DNA of 64,000 nt, from the NCBI RefSeq assembly GCF_020519665.1, contig NZ_CP084703.1, forward strand, positions 2,294,001-2,358,000. The letters run 5' to 3'. The DNA is from Bacillus shivajii (lineage in GTDB: Bacteria; Bacillota; Bacilli; Bacillales; Salisediminibacteriaceae). Positions 8,889 through 18,139 of this stretch are shown piece by piece (positions within the stretch are counted from its first letter, which is position 1; every line of letters begins with the position of its first letter). The notes under the pieces are model-generated. The model made no database searches, was not told the DNA's origin, and was given only the letters and a program-made list of their open reading frames with translations. The translations under genes were made by a program, and so were the position numbers.

Positions 8889-10103
8889 TTGAATAAAAAG
8901 CTTTATTATTTAGATGCATACACGCAAAAGTTTTCAGCAAAAGTAATTAAGCAAGATTGTAATCATGAAGGAAAGTGGTTTGTTACCCTAGATAAGACAG
9001 CATTTTATCCGACAGGAGGCGGACAACCACACGATACTGGTACATTAAATGATGTAAATGTTATTAACATCGAAGAAACTGAAGGAGAAGTTCGCCATTA
9101 CATAAATGAGCCATGCTTTTCTGAAGGAGAAGTAGTCTCAGGAGTACTTAATTGGGCGAGACGTTTTGATCACATGCAACAACATAGCGGCCAACATATT
9201 TTGTCTGCAGCTTTTCAAGAATTATTCGAAGCGGAAACAGTAGGATTTCATTTAGGTGAAGAACTTTGTACCATTGATTTAAATATCCAAAACATTGATG
9301 AAGGTATGATAGAGCAAGCCGAAACATTGGCAAACAATATCATATTAGAAAACCGTTCAATCGATACGAAATGGATAACAAAAGATGATCTTTCAAACTA
9401 TCCGTTAAGAAAAACAACTACAGTTGAAGATGATATTCGACTCGTCATCATTCCTAATTTTGATTATAACGGTTGTGGTGGAACTCACCCAAATTCAACA
9501 GGGGAAGTAAGTGCAATGAAGATATTAGATTGGGAGAGACAAAAGAAAAAGATCCGCCTTTCATTCGTGTGTGGTAACAGAGTGTTAAAACAGTTGCATA
9601 CAAAACATCTCATTACAAAAGTACTCATGAAAGAGCTTAACTCACCTGAGATTGATTTACCTGATGCTGTAAGACAACTTAAAGAAAAAGAAAAAGCAAC
9701 TGAAAAGGTACTTGTAGAAACCCGTGAACAATTACTCGTATATGAGGCAAAAAGTTTACTTGATCAAAAGGTTATGATCAATGAAAATTATGTTGTTTCA
9801 AAACTTTATCAGAACAAAACAATGAAGGAATTACAAACATTAGCAAAAGTCGTTACAAACGAAGACCCAATGACAATTACGTTGTTTATCAGTAATAATG
9901 AAGATAAACTGCAATTTGTTTGTGCAAGTGGCGAAAAAGTTAAGGTAAAAATGAACGAACTTATCAAACCTCTCTTAACAAGCCTAGATGGAAAAGGTGG
10001 AGGTAATGAATCGATCGCGCAGGGTGGAGGAAATCCTATAATGAAAGAGGAACAACTTCTCGAATTAGCGATCGATCAGATAAAAAACGAAGGGGAAATT
10101 TGA
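8889..10103 (+). CDS. alanyl-tRNA editing protein, AlaX-L type with DHHA1 domain
   Basis: A 404-residue free-standing editing hydrolase that removes serine or glycine from mischarged tRNA-Ala. I chose TTG 8889 because AAAGGAGCG lies 8 bases upstream and NKKLYYLDAYTQKF is the expected start; an ATG at 8856 would overlap the previous gene. The N-terminal domain has TAFYPTGGGQPHDTG. The zinc and catalytic motifs are HMQQHSGQHILSAAF and CGGTHPNSTGEV. A coiled linker follows, then a C-terminal DHHA1 domain ending with GKGGGNESIAQGGG. All metal ligands appear intact. Confidence 0.9.
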   Translation: MNKKLYYLDAYTQKFSAKVIKQDCNHEGKWFVTLDKTAFYPTGGGQPHDTGTLNDVNVINIEETEGEVRHYINEPCFSEGEVVSGVLNWARRFDHMQQHSGQHILSAAFQELFEAETVGFHLGEELCTIDLNIQNIDEGMIEQAETLANNIILENRSIDTKWITKDDLSNYPLRKTTTVEDDIRLVIIPNFDYNGCGGTHPNSTGEVSAMKILDWERQKKKIRLSFVCGNRVLKQLHTKHLITKVLMKELNSPEIDLPDAVRQLKEKEKATEKVLVETREQLLVYEAKSLLDQKVMINENYVVSKLYQNKTMKELQTLAKVVTNEDPMTITLFISNNEDKLQFVCASGEKVKVKMNELIKPLLTSLDGKGGGNESIAQGGGNPIMKEEQLLELAIDQIKNEGEI

Positions 10104-10122
10104 TCATTTTTCATACTTCTTT

Positions 10123-10166
10123 AAAATCGAGTAGGACCTTAACCCCATTTGTCCCTGCTCGATTTT
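10123..10166 (+). terminator. rho-independent terminator of the EamA-AlaX operon
   Basis: AAATCGAGTAGG pairs imperfectly with CCCTGCTCGATTT, followed by a T-rich run at 10162-10166. Confidence 0.75.
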
Positions 10167-10204
10167 TCAATTTTTTAACTGAATCGAATGTAGGGAACAA
10201 AGGA

Positions 10205-10231
10205 ACTTTTCTTAACATTATTCATAATATA
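10205..10231 (+). promoter_or_regulatory. sigma-K-like promoter of the first gerP gene
   Basis: CATAATATA at 10223-10231 matches the sigma-K -10 pattern CATAnnnTA, with AC at 10205-10206 sixteen bases upstream. It is about 36 bases before the ATG. The gerP genes of Bacillus are known to be mother-cell genes under sigma-K. Confidence 0.65.
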
Positions 10232-10266
10232 CTTAGTATGAATGACGATTAGAAAAGGGTGTTAAT

Positions 10267-10485
10267 ATGCCTTCTATTGTTGGTGGTCCAATAAAAATAA
10301 ATTCAAATAGTGGTGTCATTAACTTCGGCGACACTCTTAATATATCGCCTAAAGAAGCTTCTAAATCTGTTTCAGGTTCTGGAGCAGGTCATACAGGTGA
10401 CTTCCAAATAACGAATAACGGTATTAATATTAACAATACGCTGGATCCGGATGGCTTCGACCAAAATCAAGGGGGCAATGTATAA
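10267..10485 (+). CDS. gerPF: spore germination protein GerPF-like
   Basis: A 72-residue protein beginning MPSIVGGPIKINSNSG, with GVINFGDTLNISPKEASKSV and GAGHTGDFQITNN, the signature of the short GerPA/GerPF family. GerP proteins sit in the spore coat and are needed for germinants to pass through it. AAAAGGGTGTT precedes the ATG. In B. subtilis gerPF is the last gene of gerPABCDEF; here a GerPF-like gene stands alone 400 bases ahead of gerPA with its own promoter. It could equally be called a gerPA paralogue. Confidence 0.82.
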   Translation: MPSIVGGPIKINSNSGVINFGDTLNISPKEASKSVSGSGAGHTGDFQITNNGININNTLDPDGFDQNQGGNV

Positions 10486-10831
10486 AACTTTAAAAATGTT
10501 GTAATTATTATCATTTAAGCGTACGGCATTTTACTAAGGAATCTATGGTCTTTTCTTAGTCTTGCCTTCCTTTAAAGCATTGCCCTCACATTGTTCCCCT
10601 TTCTCAAATATGTTCCTTCCCATAAAAGGAACATACTATCATACAACTCAAACCATTTAAACGAACCTTAAATAAGATTGAACAGAAATAACTTCAGAGC
10701 CTGACCTTCCCTCCTAAAGCATAAGATCATTTATGAATTATACATAGGTTTTCTTTCAGTCGAATATAGATGTTCTTAACCGACCTTCTTCAAGTGTTTT
10801 CTTTTTTAAAAATGGAAGTGACAAGGCGAAC
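10486..10831. other. spacer between gerPF-like gene and gerPA
   Basis: About 350 bases with no coding frame that I can support. It is T/C-rich on the plus strand, with short inverted tracts around 10610-10630 (GTTCCTTCC...GGAAC) but no clear terminator. The promoter of gerPA is at its right end. Confidence 0.5.
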
Positions 10832-10857
10832 ACCTAACAGTAAAAAAACATATAATA
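10832..10857 (+). promoter_or_regulatory. sigma-K-like promoter of gerPABCDE
   Basis: CATATAATA at 10849-10857 fits CATAnnnTA, with ACC/ACAC at 10830-10834 at -35 spacing. Layout and distance to the start mirror the copy at 10205-10231. Confidence 0.65.
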
Positions 10858-10888
10858 AGTTAGAATGAGTTTAAAGGGTGTTGCGTAT

Positions 10889-11110
10889 ATGCCTTCAATT
10901 GTTGGTGCAATAAAAGTAAATACTGTATCAGGAAGCGGTGTTTTTAACGTAGGAGATGTTTATAAGATTTCACCATCTAGTTCAGCAAAAACGTTTGCAG
11001 GAGCTGGCTCCTTTAACACTGGAGATTATTTAAATGTAAGAAATGATTACAGTGTTACAAATGTAAATGACTCTGATGTTTTTGACCAAAACTCAATTGC
11101 TAATATATAG
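10889..11110 (+). CDS. gerPA: spore germination protein GerPA
   Basis: A 73-residue protein. I chose ATG 10889 (MPSIVGAIKVNTVSGSG) over the upstream ATG 10865 because AAAGGGTG at 10873-10880 positions it and the family begins MPSIVG or MPAIVG. KTFAGAGSFNTGDYLNV is the typical GerPA core. It is the first gene of a tight gerPABCDE operon (18 bases to gerPB). Confidence 0.88.
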   Translation: MPSIVGAIKVNTVSGSGVFNVGDVYKISPSSSAKTFAGAGSFNTGDYLNVRNDYSVTNVNDSDVFDQNSIANI

Positions 11111-11128
11111 GTGAAGGAGGGGTGACCC

Positions 11129-11326
11129 ATGAACCTTTTTGTTAACCAAAGTATCGTGATTCATAATTTAAGAGTTGAAGGCATCACGAATTCTTCTGTA
11201 TTACAAATAGGAAGTGCAGGTATGATTAGAGCATTATCTAACCTCTATAATACTGGTGGGTTTGTTGAACCGGCTCCCGAAGCTAGACCTAGAACTTCAT
11301 TAGTCCCGCTTGCTGCTCCTAGATAA
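11129..11326 (+). CDS. gerPB: spore germination protein GerPB
   Basis: A 65-residue protein with a GAAGGAGGGG ribosome binding site. It carries the IHNLRVEGITNSSVLQIGSAG motif block (here quoted to ILE-HIS...GLY), shared by GerPB, GerPD and GerPE: a beta-rich segment ending in (S/V)LQIG. The proline-rich tail is typical of GerPB. Spore coat location is inferred from the family. Confidence 0.85.
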   Translation: MNLFVNQSIVIHNLRVEGITNSSVLQIGSAGMIRALSNLYNTGGFVEPAPEARPRTSLVPLAAPR

Positions 11327-11376
11327 ATGAACGGACACATTGTTAATAAGCTGACTTGGATAGGAGGGGGGAGTAA

Positions 11377-11982
11377 ATGTATCAAAATTGGGATATGTAT
11401 GCTTATTATCAAAAATTACATGATCATGTAAATAAACTTCAACACACGATCTCACAAATGGAAATGACGATTTCCCAACTCCAAAAAGAGGTTTCTGAAC
11501 TAAAAGAAAATCAACAACCAGCTAATATTGAATATAAATTTGATCAACTGAAGGTTGAAAAACTAGAAGGCACGCTAAATATTGGCTTAAGCCCGCAAAA
11601 CGGAGCTCAATCAATCGAGGATTTTACAGTCAACCAAAATGACTTACACGTGCGGTCAGATGAAAATTACTCAAATATATACGAAAACATAAAAAGAACA
11701 ATCTACCACTATTTAGAAAATGACTGTTATCAAATTTTAAATGAGTTCGAAATAAAGCATAAATATGAACTAGATCAGATGTATCGTGATTTTATCATTA
11801 ATGATGTGAAAAAACAGATTGATAGGCGAATAGAATACTATTTAAACAAGGTAAATTTAAATACAGAAACGAACGAAGAACAAACGGAAATTGTAAAAGA
11901 GATTACGATTAAAGTAAAAGAAGATATAAATAATACATTAGATTCATTTATACGTAGTTTACCAAAAGGGCAAGGAGGTTAA
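11377..11982 (+). CDS. gerPC: spore germination protein GerPC
   Basis: A 201-residue protein. TAGGAGGGGGG precedes ATG 11377. The N-terminal half is a coiled coil (about residues 10-45, LHDHVNKLQHTISQMEMTIS). A central segment (KVEKLEGTLNIGLSP) and a charged helical C-terminal half follow. GerPC is the largest GerP component and the only one with an extended coiled coil. Its position between gerPB and gerPD supports the call. Confidence 0.88.
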   Translation: MYQNWDMYAYYQKLHDHVNKLQHTISQMEMTISQLQKEVSELKENQQPANIEYKFDQLKVEKLEGTLNIGLSPQNGAQSIEDFTVNQNDLHVRSDENYSNIYENIKRTIYHYLENDCYQILNEFEIKHKYELDQMYRDFIINDVKKQIDRRIEYYLNKVNLNTETNEEQTEIVKEITIKVKEDINNTLDSFIRSLPKGQGG

Positions 11983-11988
11983 CCAAAA

Positions 11989-12168
11989 ATGAATTACACG
12001 GTCATTAACCGAGATATTTCTGTTGATAATATAAAAATTACTGGAGTTGCAAGCTCGTCGATATTTTTAGTTGGGGATACTGATACCATTCATTTATCAT
12101 CTGTATTTGATACTCCCCCTGAGTCTTTAATCATCGGTCCAATTGTACCATTAGCTCCAGAGTCATAA
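11989..12168 (+). CDS. gerPD: spore germination protein GerPD
   Basis: A 59-residue protein, with AAGGAGG nine bases before the ATG. It begins MNYTVINRDISVDNIKITG and contains ASSSIFLVGDTD, the GerPD version of the family motif. It starts 6 bases after gerPC ends, and gerPE starts 12 bases after its stop. Confidence 0.87.
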   Translation: MNYTVINRDISVDNIKITGVASSSIFLVGDTDTIHLSSVFDTPPESLIIGPIVPLAPES

Positions 12169-12180
12169 GGAGTGAATGAC

Positions 12181-12579
12181 ATGGAAAAAAGGATGTCTAT
12201 TGTTCATAACTTAAATGTCATCGATGTAACTTCGAGCTCTATTTTACAAATTGGTGATGCTAAGTTTATTACACCTTTTTCCAGAGCTATTGCTGTTCAA
12301 CGTGAAATAGAGACTTTTTATGGTGCTGAGGGAAACTTTGACCTTTTCCCTATATTTAAAATGGAGATCCCTCAACCTTCTGTAGTAGAATCAATTAACA
12401 TTCAAAGAAAGAATGAAACGCCATTTATAAAAGTTCGTTCTATTCACATTACAAGTGTAGCTGCATCTTCAGTCTGTCAAATTGGTTCAAACCGGTTGAT
12501 CGATGCGGAATCAAGAGTAAAACATATAAGGCAACTATTAGGAGAGGAACGAAATATTCAAACCGCTCAAGAGAAATAA
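12181..12579 (+). CDS. gerPE: spore germination protein GerPE
   Basis: A 132-residue protein. ATG 12181 is preferred over GTG 12172 because AAGGAGTG ends 6 bases before it. It contains two copies of the GerP motif (SSSILQIGDAKFI near residue 20 and ASSVCQIGSNRLI near 105), as expected for GerPE. It is the last gene of the operon and is followed by a hairpin. Confidence 0.87.
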   Translation: MEKRMSIVHNLNVIDVTSSSILQIGDAKFITPFSRAIAVQREIETFYGAEGNFDLFPIFKMEIPQPSVVESINIQRKNETPFIKVRSIHITSVAASSVCQIGSNRLIDAESRVKHIRQLLGEERNIQTAQEK

Positions 12580-12633
12580 TTTTCCTATCATTTAAATAGG
12601 TCAAAAGCGCACACAAATATATTTTTTATATTT

Positions 12634-12670
12634 AATATCCATTTCTCATAGGTAGCAGAAATGGATATTT
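12634..12670 (+). terminator. terminator of the gerP operon
   Basis: AATATCCATTTCT (from 12634) pairs with AGAAATGGATATT (12657-12669). The T-tract on the plus side is short; the stem is 13 bp and perfect. Confidence 0.7.
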
Positions 12671-12757
12671 ATAATGAAATACCTCGATCATCTAGTTCAA
12701 GTAGGAGTTTTTAATAGTGACATAGAAATCGTTCGGTAAGTAGTATTTATTTTGGTT

Positions 12758-13216
12758 TTACTCACTATCTAAATCTTGAATAAATATCTCATTATGAACT
12801 TCTTTTGACAAAAGACGATGGAGGTGAATGATGAGTAAACCACGTTTGTATGAAGCGTCAACTTTGTCTTCTCTTACTGCGTAGGGAAGTTCAATCTCCC
12901 GTTTATATTCACCTTCTGACAGCTCCTCTTTCACTAAACGAAAGCCTGTGAATTGCAATTTGAAAGTTCCTCTCACTTGTATGATGTTTTCAGAAACTTT
13001 CAATTTTATATTTTCTAATTTTTCTAGTCCAGGTAAAATCATTACACATATTAATTCATTCTCTGATTCATAAAGATTATATTTAGGGTTCAAGTTCAAA
13101 TACTGTGAAACTTGTTGCTGCTCTATTTTTTCAAATAAATTCTCAAAATTATTCATAAAATCTTTTCCAAAAGTACCTTCAAAATGTTTATTTAGTTCAT
13201 TAAAGAAATGATCCAA
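12758..13216 (-). CDS. Hsp20/alpha-crystallin-like protein
   Basis: A 152-residue small-heat-shock-type protein. The start is TTG 13216 behind GGTGGTGAG. An N-terminal acidic helical part (1-50) is followed by a degenerate alpha-crystallin domain (about 55-145) with LYESENELICVMILPGLE and a closing beta strand GLLIIHLHRL. The C-terminal I-x-I tail motif is only partly present (EIFIQDL). Similar divergent Hsp20 proteins (CotM or CotP type) are spore-coat associated in Bacillus, and the position next to gerP fits that. The role remains inferred. Confidence 0.72.
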   Translation of the reverse strand: MDHFFNELNKHFEGTFGKDFMNNFENLFEKIEQQQVSQYLNLNPKYNLYESENELICVMILPGLEKLENIKLKVSENIIQVRGTFKLQFTGFRLVKEELSEGEYKREIELPYAVREDKVDASYKRGLLIIHLHRLLSKEVHNEIFIQDLDSE

Positions 13217-13391
13217 ATGTGCTCACCACCAAATAGAAATAAATTAACCGTTATCCATCATGAGATTTTAGTCATTTGTACGATAAACATATGGCTAAAA
13301 TATTTTATGAGGACTGTAATAAAAAAGTTACTGTTACGTTACACTACTTTGAACGATCTTCATCAATCACGGCTATATGAACCTAAAAAAA

Positions 13392-13423
13392 AGCTTACCA
13401 CTTTCTATTGAAAGCAATAAGCT
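13392..13423 (-). terminator. terminator of gdhA
   Basis: A long imperfect stem (AGCTTA..CTTTC with GAAAG..TAAGCT) is followed on the minus strand by eight T residues. Confidence 0.8.
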
Positions 13424-13444
13424 CAAAGGATTTATTATCGGAAG

Positions 13445-14848
<1,404 letters not shown>

Positions 14849-14965
14849 TTATATTATGTATTGAAAATTTAGAATTTTAATTTTTATTAGATTTTCCCAT
14901 ACAATGTATTTTATAATTAATTAAATGATCTAATCAATACAAATAATAGATAGGTTCAATGCCAT

Positions 14966-14977
14966 ATTGAGATCAAT
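14966..14977. promoter_or_regulatory. possible LysR operator
   Basis: ATTGAGATCAAT is a palindrome with 5-bp arms in the gdhA-LysR divergent spacer, 20 bases before the regulator start. It fits a LysR-type site by position only. Confidence 0.35.
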
Positions 14978-14996
14978 GAAAACGAAGGTGAAGATC

Positions 14997-15902
14997 ATGG
15001 AAATTCGACAATTACAATATTTTATGGAAGTAGCTAATCGTGAACATTTTACAGAAGCTGCTGATGCACTACATGTTGCACAATCAGCTGTAAGTAGACA
15101 AGTTTCTAATTTAGAAAGAGAACTAGGAGTTGATCTTTTTATTAGAGAAGGGAGGAGGGTGAAACTAACTCCGATCGGCAAGATGTTCTTACAAAGAATT
15201 AACAAAGCAATGAATGTCATTGAGGATGCAACAAGAGAGGTAGAAGAGTACCTTGATCCTGAAAAGGGAACTGTTAGAGTTGCTTTCCCGATTAGTCTTG
15301 CTGCATATACTTTACCTACTGCCATTTCAGCTTTTCGATTAAGTTATCCAGATGCGAAATTCCAACTAAAGCAAGCTTTGTATCATGATTTAATTGAAGG
15401 TGTGATCAAAGGAGAATTTAATATGGCTTTAATTGGCCCTGTTCCGATGGAAGAAAAGAAAATCAAACGTAAAATTTTGTTTACTGAAGATGTCGTAGCT
15501 TTGTTACCAATTCATCACCCTCTTGCAGATAAATCACATTTACATTTAAGAGACCTTAAAGATGATCCATTCGTGTTATTACCAGAAGGCTTTGTATTTC
15601 GTGACATTGTTATCAATGCATGTTCAAAGCTAGGTTTTAAGCCCAATATCGCTTTTGAAGGTGACGATATAGACGCATTAAAAGGGTTAGTTTCTGCTGG
15701 CCTTGGCGTAACATTAATGCCAGAAGTGACGTTAGTCGATTCCACGCCACGTGCAACCGTAAAAATTCCATTGGTCGAACCAACCGTTACTCGAACTGTC
15801 GGTGTAATTACACCGACTGATCGAGAGTTGCTGCCAACAGAAGAGTTGTTTTATCAATTTATCCAAGACTTCTTTGCACGATTAAGCCATTTTAATGATT
15901 AG
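14997..15902 (+). CDS. LysR family transcriptional regulator, GltC-like
   Basis: A 301-residue regulator. ATG 14997 is chosen because GAAGGTGAAG lies just upstream and MEIRQLQYFMEVANREHFT is the canonical start. The winged helix (1-60) includes AADALHVAQSAVSRQVSNLE; the effector domain spans about 90-295. The N-terminus resembles GltC, the Bacillus activator of glutamate synthase genes. Divergence from gdhA suggests a role in glutamate or nitrogen control, which is inference. Confidence 0.85.
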   Translation: MEIRQLQYFMEVANREHFTEAADALHVAQSAVSRQVSNLERELGVDLFIREGRRVKLTPIGKMFLQRINKAMNVIEDATREVEEYLDPEKGTVRVAFPISLAAYTLPTAISAFRLSYPDAKFQLKQALYHDLIEGVIKGEFNMALIGPVPMEEKKIKRKILFTEDVVALLPIHHPLADKSHLHLRDLKDDPFVLLPEGFVFRDIVINACSKLGFKPNIAFEGDDIDALKGLVSAGLGVTLMPEVTLVDSTPRATVKIPLVEPTVTRTVGVITPTDRELLPTEELFYQFIQDFFARLSHFND

Positions 15903-16022
15903 AAGTAGAGATAACAATTTATTAAAATGCAACTAATCACTCTCATTTCTTTTTTTGTATAAAAAACATCATTAAGTGAGATGGTAATGATATTTACGAA
16001 AAACGATATGGAAGTGTGATTA

Positions 16023-17486
16023 TTGCATATTATACAGAAAAACAGTTTACTTATTTTCATGTTTTCAATTTTTGCGGCGTTTATACTTTCTTCTAACAAC
16101 GTATATGCAAATGATTCCGAACAATATCTTCAAGATGAGCTGAATCAGCTCATACAGGAGGAACCTCATTTAAATGGAGGCCTTACAGGGATAAGCATTC
16201 GATCTGCAAGTACTGGAGAAACCCTATATGAACATAATGGAGATGTTCGTATGAGGCCCGCTTCAAATATGAAGCTTTTTACTGCAGCAGCAGCGTTATC
16301 TGTCTTAGGTGAAGACTATCAATTTAAGACGGAAATAAGAACAGATGGAAAGAGAGAAGAAAACGTCCTAAAAGGAAACCTGTATTTAAAAGGTTTTGGT
16401 GATCCCACACTCCTAATAGAAGATCTCAATCAAATGGCTAAAGATATTGTAAATTCCGGTATCAAGATTATTGAGGGCGACATGATTGGTGATGACAGCA
16501 GGTACGACGATGTTCGTTTATCACCTGATTTAATTTGGAGCGATGAGTACGCCTATTATGGCTCTCAAATTTCAGCACTAACCTTATCACCGAATAAAGA
16601 TTTTGCTTCTGGGACGATTTCGGTAGAGGTTTCTCCAGGAGGAAAAGTAGGAGATCCTGTAAACATTCAACTTTCAAACAAAACAAGCGATATAAACATT
16701 ATCAATGAGGCAGTAACCACATCGCCTGATGGTGAAACAGGCCTTACAATTGACCGAAAACACGGGTCAAATACGATCATCGTTAAGGGTTTTCTTCCTA
16801 TCGAAGCAAAACTTGAAAAAGAGTTGATCGCAGTTTGGGAACCGACGCAATTTGTTCTTGATCTCTTTAAGCAAGAATTAGAGAAACAAGGAATTAACGT
16901 TTTAAGAACAGCTAAGGTTGGTGTGACACCTAAGGATACAATTACCCTTACAAGTCATCGGTCTATTCCATTGTCTGAGCTTCTCATACCTTTTATGAAA
17001 CTTAGTAATAACGGGCATGCGGAAGTCTTAGTTAAGGAAATGGGGAAAATAGAAAAAGGCGAAGGAAGTTGGGAAAAGGGATTAGAAGTGTTAAATGAAC
17101 AGCTGTCAAAATTAGACGTGAATTCAGATACATTAGTCATTAGAGATGGTTCCGGTATTTCTCATGTAAACTTAATTCCAGCTAATGAAATATCTAAGCT
17201 TTTGTATCATATTCAAAAGGAAAAGTGGTTTCCTGTTTTCTTAAAATCGTTACCTGTCACCGGTAATAGTGACAGAATGATTGGTGGTACATTGAGAAGA
17301 AGGATGGAATCCCTAAACGTAAAAGCAAAAACAGGAACACTTTCTACCGTTTCTTCCTTATCTGGTTACGTGGAAACACCAAAAGGAAACACACTGATTT
17401 TTTCCATTCTGTTAAATCATTTACTTGATGAAGATAAAGGAAAAGAAATCGAGGATAAAATCGTAGAAATCATAGCAAACCAATAA
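16023..17486 (+). CDS. D-alanyl-D-alanine carboxypeptidase/endopeptidase, PBP4 (S13) family
   Basis: A 487-residue low-molecular-mass class C penicillin-binding protein. The start is TTG 16023 and the N-terminus is a signal peptide ending near NNVYA. The three active-site motifs are present: SxxK (PASNMKLFTAAAAL), SxN (KLSNNGHAEV) and KTG (AKTGTLSTVSSLSGYV). The family trims peptide stems or cuts cross-links in peptidoglycan. It is comparable to DacC of B. subtilis, though I cannot show orthology. A terminator follows. Confidence 0.87.
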   Translation: MHIIQKNSLLIFMFSIFAAFILSSNNVYANDSEQYLQDELNQLIQEEPHLNGGLTGISIRSASTGETLYEHNGDVRMRPASNMKLFTAAAALSVLGEDYQFKTEIRTDGKREENVLKGNLYLKGFGDPTLLIEDLNQMAKDIVNSGIKIIEGDMIGDDSRYDDVRLSPDLIWSDEYAYYGSQISALTLSPNKDFASGTISVEVSPGGKVGDPVNIQLSNKTSDINIINEAVTTSPDGETGLTIDRKHGSNTIIVKGFLPIEAKLEKELIAVWEPTQFVLDLFKQELEKQGINVLRTAKVGVTPKDTITLTSHRSIPLSELLIPFMKLSNNGHAEVLVKEMGKIEKGEGSWEKGLEVLNEQLSKLDVNSDTLVIRDGSGISHVNLIPANEISKLLYHIQKEKWFPVFLKSLPVTGNSDRMIGGTLRRRMESLNVKAKTGTLSTVSSLSGYVETPKGNTLIFSILLNHLLDEDKGKEIEDKIVEIIANQ

Positions 17487-17500
17487 ATTTATTTGTACTT

Positions 17501-17534
17501 ACTCGGCATCTTACAATTGTCGAGTTATTTTTTG
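17501..17534 (+). terminator. weak terminator after the PBP4-type gene
   Basis: ACTCG (17501-17505) can pair with CGAGT (17521-17525), followed by ATTTTTT. Confidence 0.5.
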
Positions 17535-17833
17535 GATCATATAATTGAATCAATTTCAGAATTGCGTTTTTTGCGCAATGAAACGAATGATATTATAAAT
17601 TTTTTCATTAAATGTACGTTTTATTTGGAAGTGAAGTTCACGCTCATCATTCGGAAATTCGCACCTTATTTTGAGTTATGAAATTGATTCAATTACATAC
17701 AATTCAACTTTGAATGCCGTTTTCCACAGTAAAGAACATACGTTCTGTTTATTTGTTAACTATATTAAAAGTAGGAATGATAGTAATCTGAGTTTAATAA
17801 ATTGTGGAAAATGAAAATTTTGTCGAATTTATG
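17535..17833. other. AT-rich spacer
   Basis: No coding frame or structured element that I can defend. A 62-codon open frame across 17493-17681 lacks a ribosome binding site. Confidence 0.45.
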
Positions 17834-17862
17834 TTGACACTTCCTCATTAAAACATTAATCT
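17834..17862 (+). promoter_or_regulatory. sigma-A-type promoter of a candidate small RNA
   Basis: TTGACA at 17834-17839 is perfect. TAATCT at 17857-17862 is 17 bases downstream (four of six). Confidence 0.55.
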
Positions 17863-17867
17863 TAGAT

Positions 17868-17950
17868 GGATTATATAAAACGAATGATTGGAAGCACCCT
17901 CGATCTGGAGGAGTTTATCAAGCCTCCAGCTAATTGAGTGTGCTTTTTTT
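17868..17950 (+). ncRNA. candidate small structured RNA or leader ending in a terminator
   Basis: Starting just after the promoter, the transcript would fold as an outer stem AAGCACcCTC / GAGtGTGCTT (17892-17901 with 17936-17945). It encloses an inner perfect stem CTGGAGG / CCTCCAG (17905-17911 with 17923-17929), and a T7 run follows. It sits 190 bases before the GGDEF/EAL gene. It does not match the c-di-GMP riboswitch cores I know. It could be a free small RNA or an attenuator. Confidence 0.5.
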
Positions 17951-18139
17951 CATAACCAAAGAAAATACGAGTATTTTAAGTTGCCTATGAGCGGGAACAT
18001 GCCCTTTATTAAAAGGAATAAATAGGTGATATTACAATTATTTTTTAGTGTTTTTCAAATGATATATATTGTATAAACGAATAGAGTGAATCATTTAAAC
18101 ATTGATATATTCAAATACCTTGTGAAGGACTACTAAAAT

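Noticed and set aside
14930-15325. 131-codon minus-strand frame opposite the LysR gene
   Set aside because: Antisense to a clear helix-turn-helix gene; no ribosome binding site.
17868-17950. c-di-GMP riboswitch before the GGDEF/EAL gene
   Set aside because: The conserved core of the known c-di-GMP classes is absent; kept only as an unclassified structured RNA.
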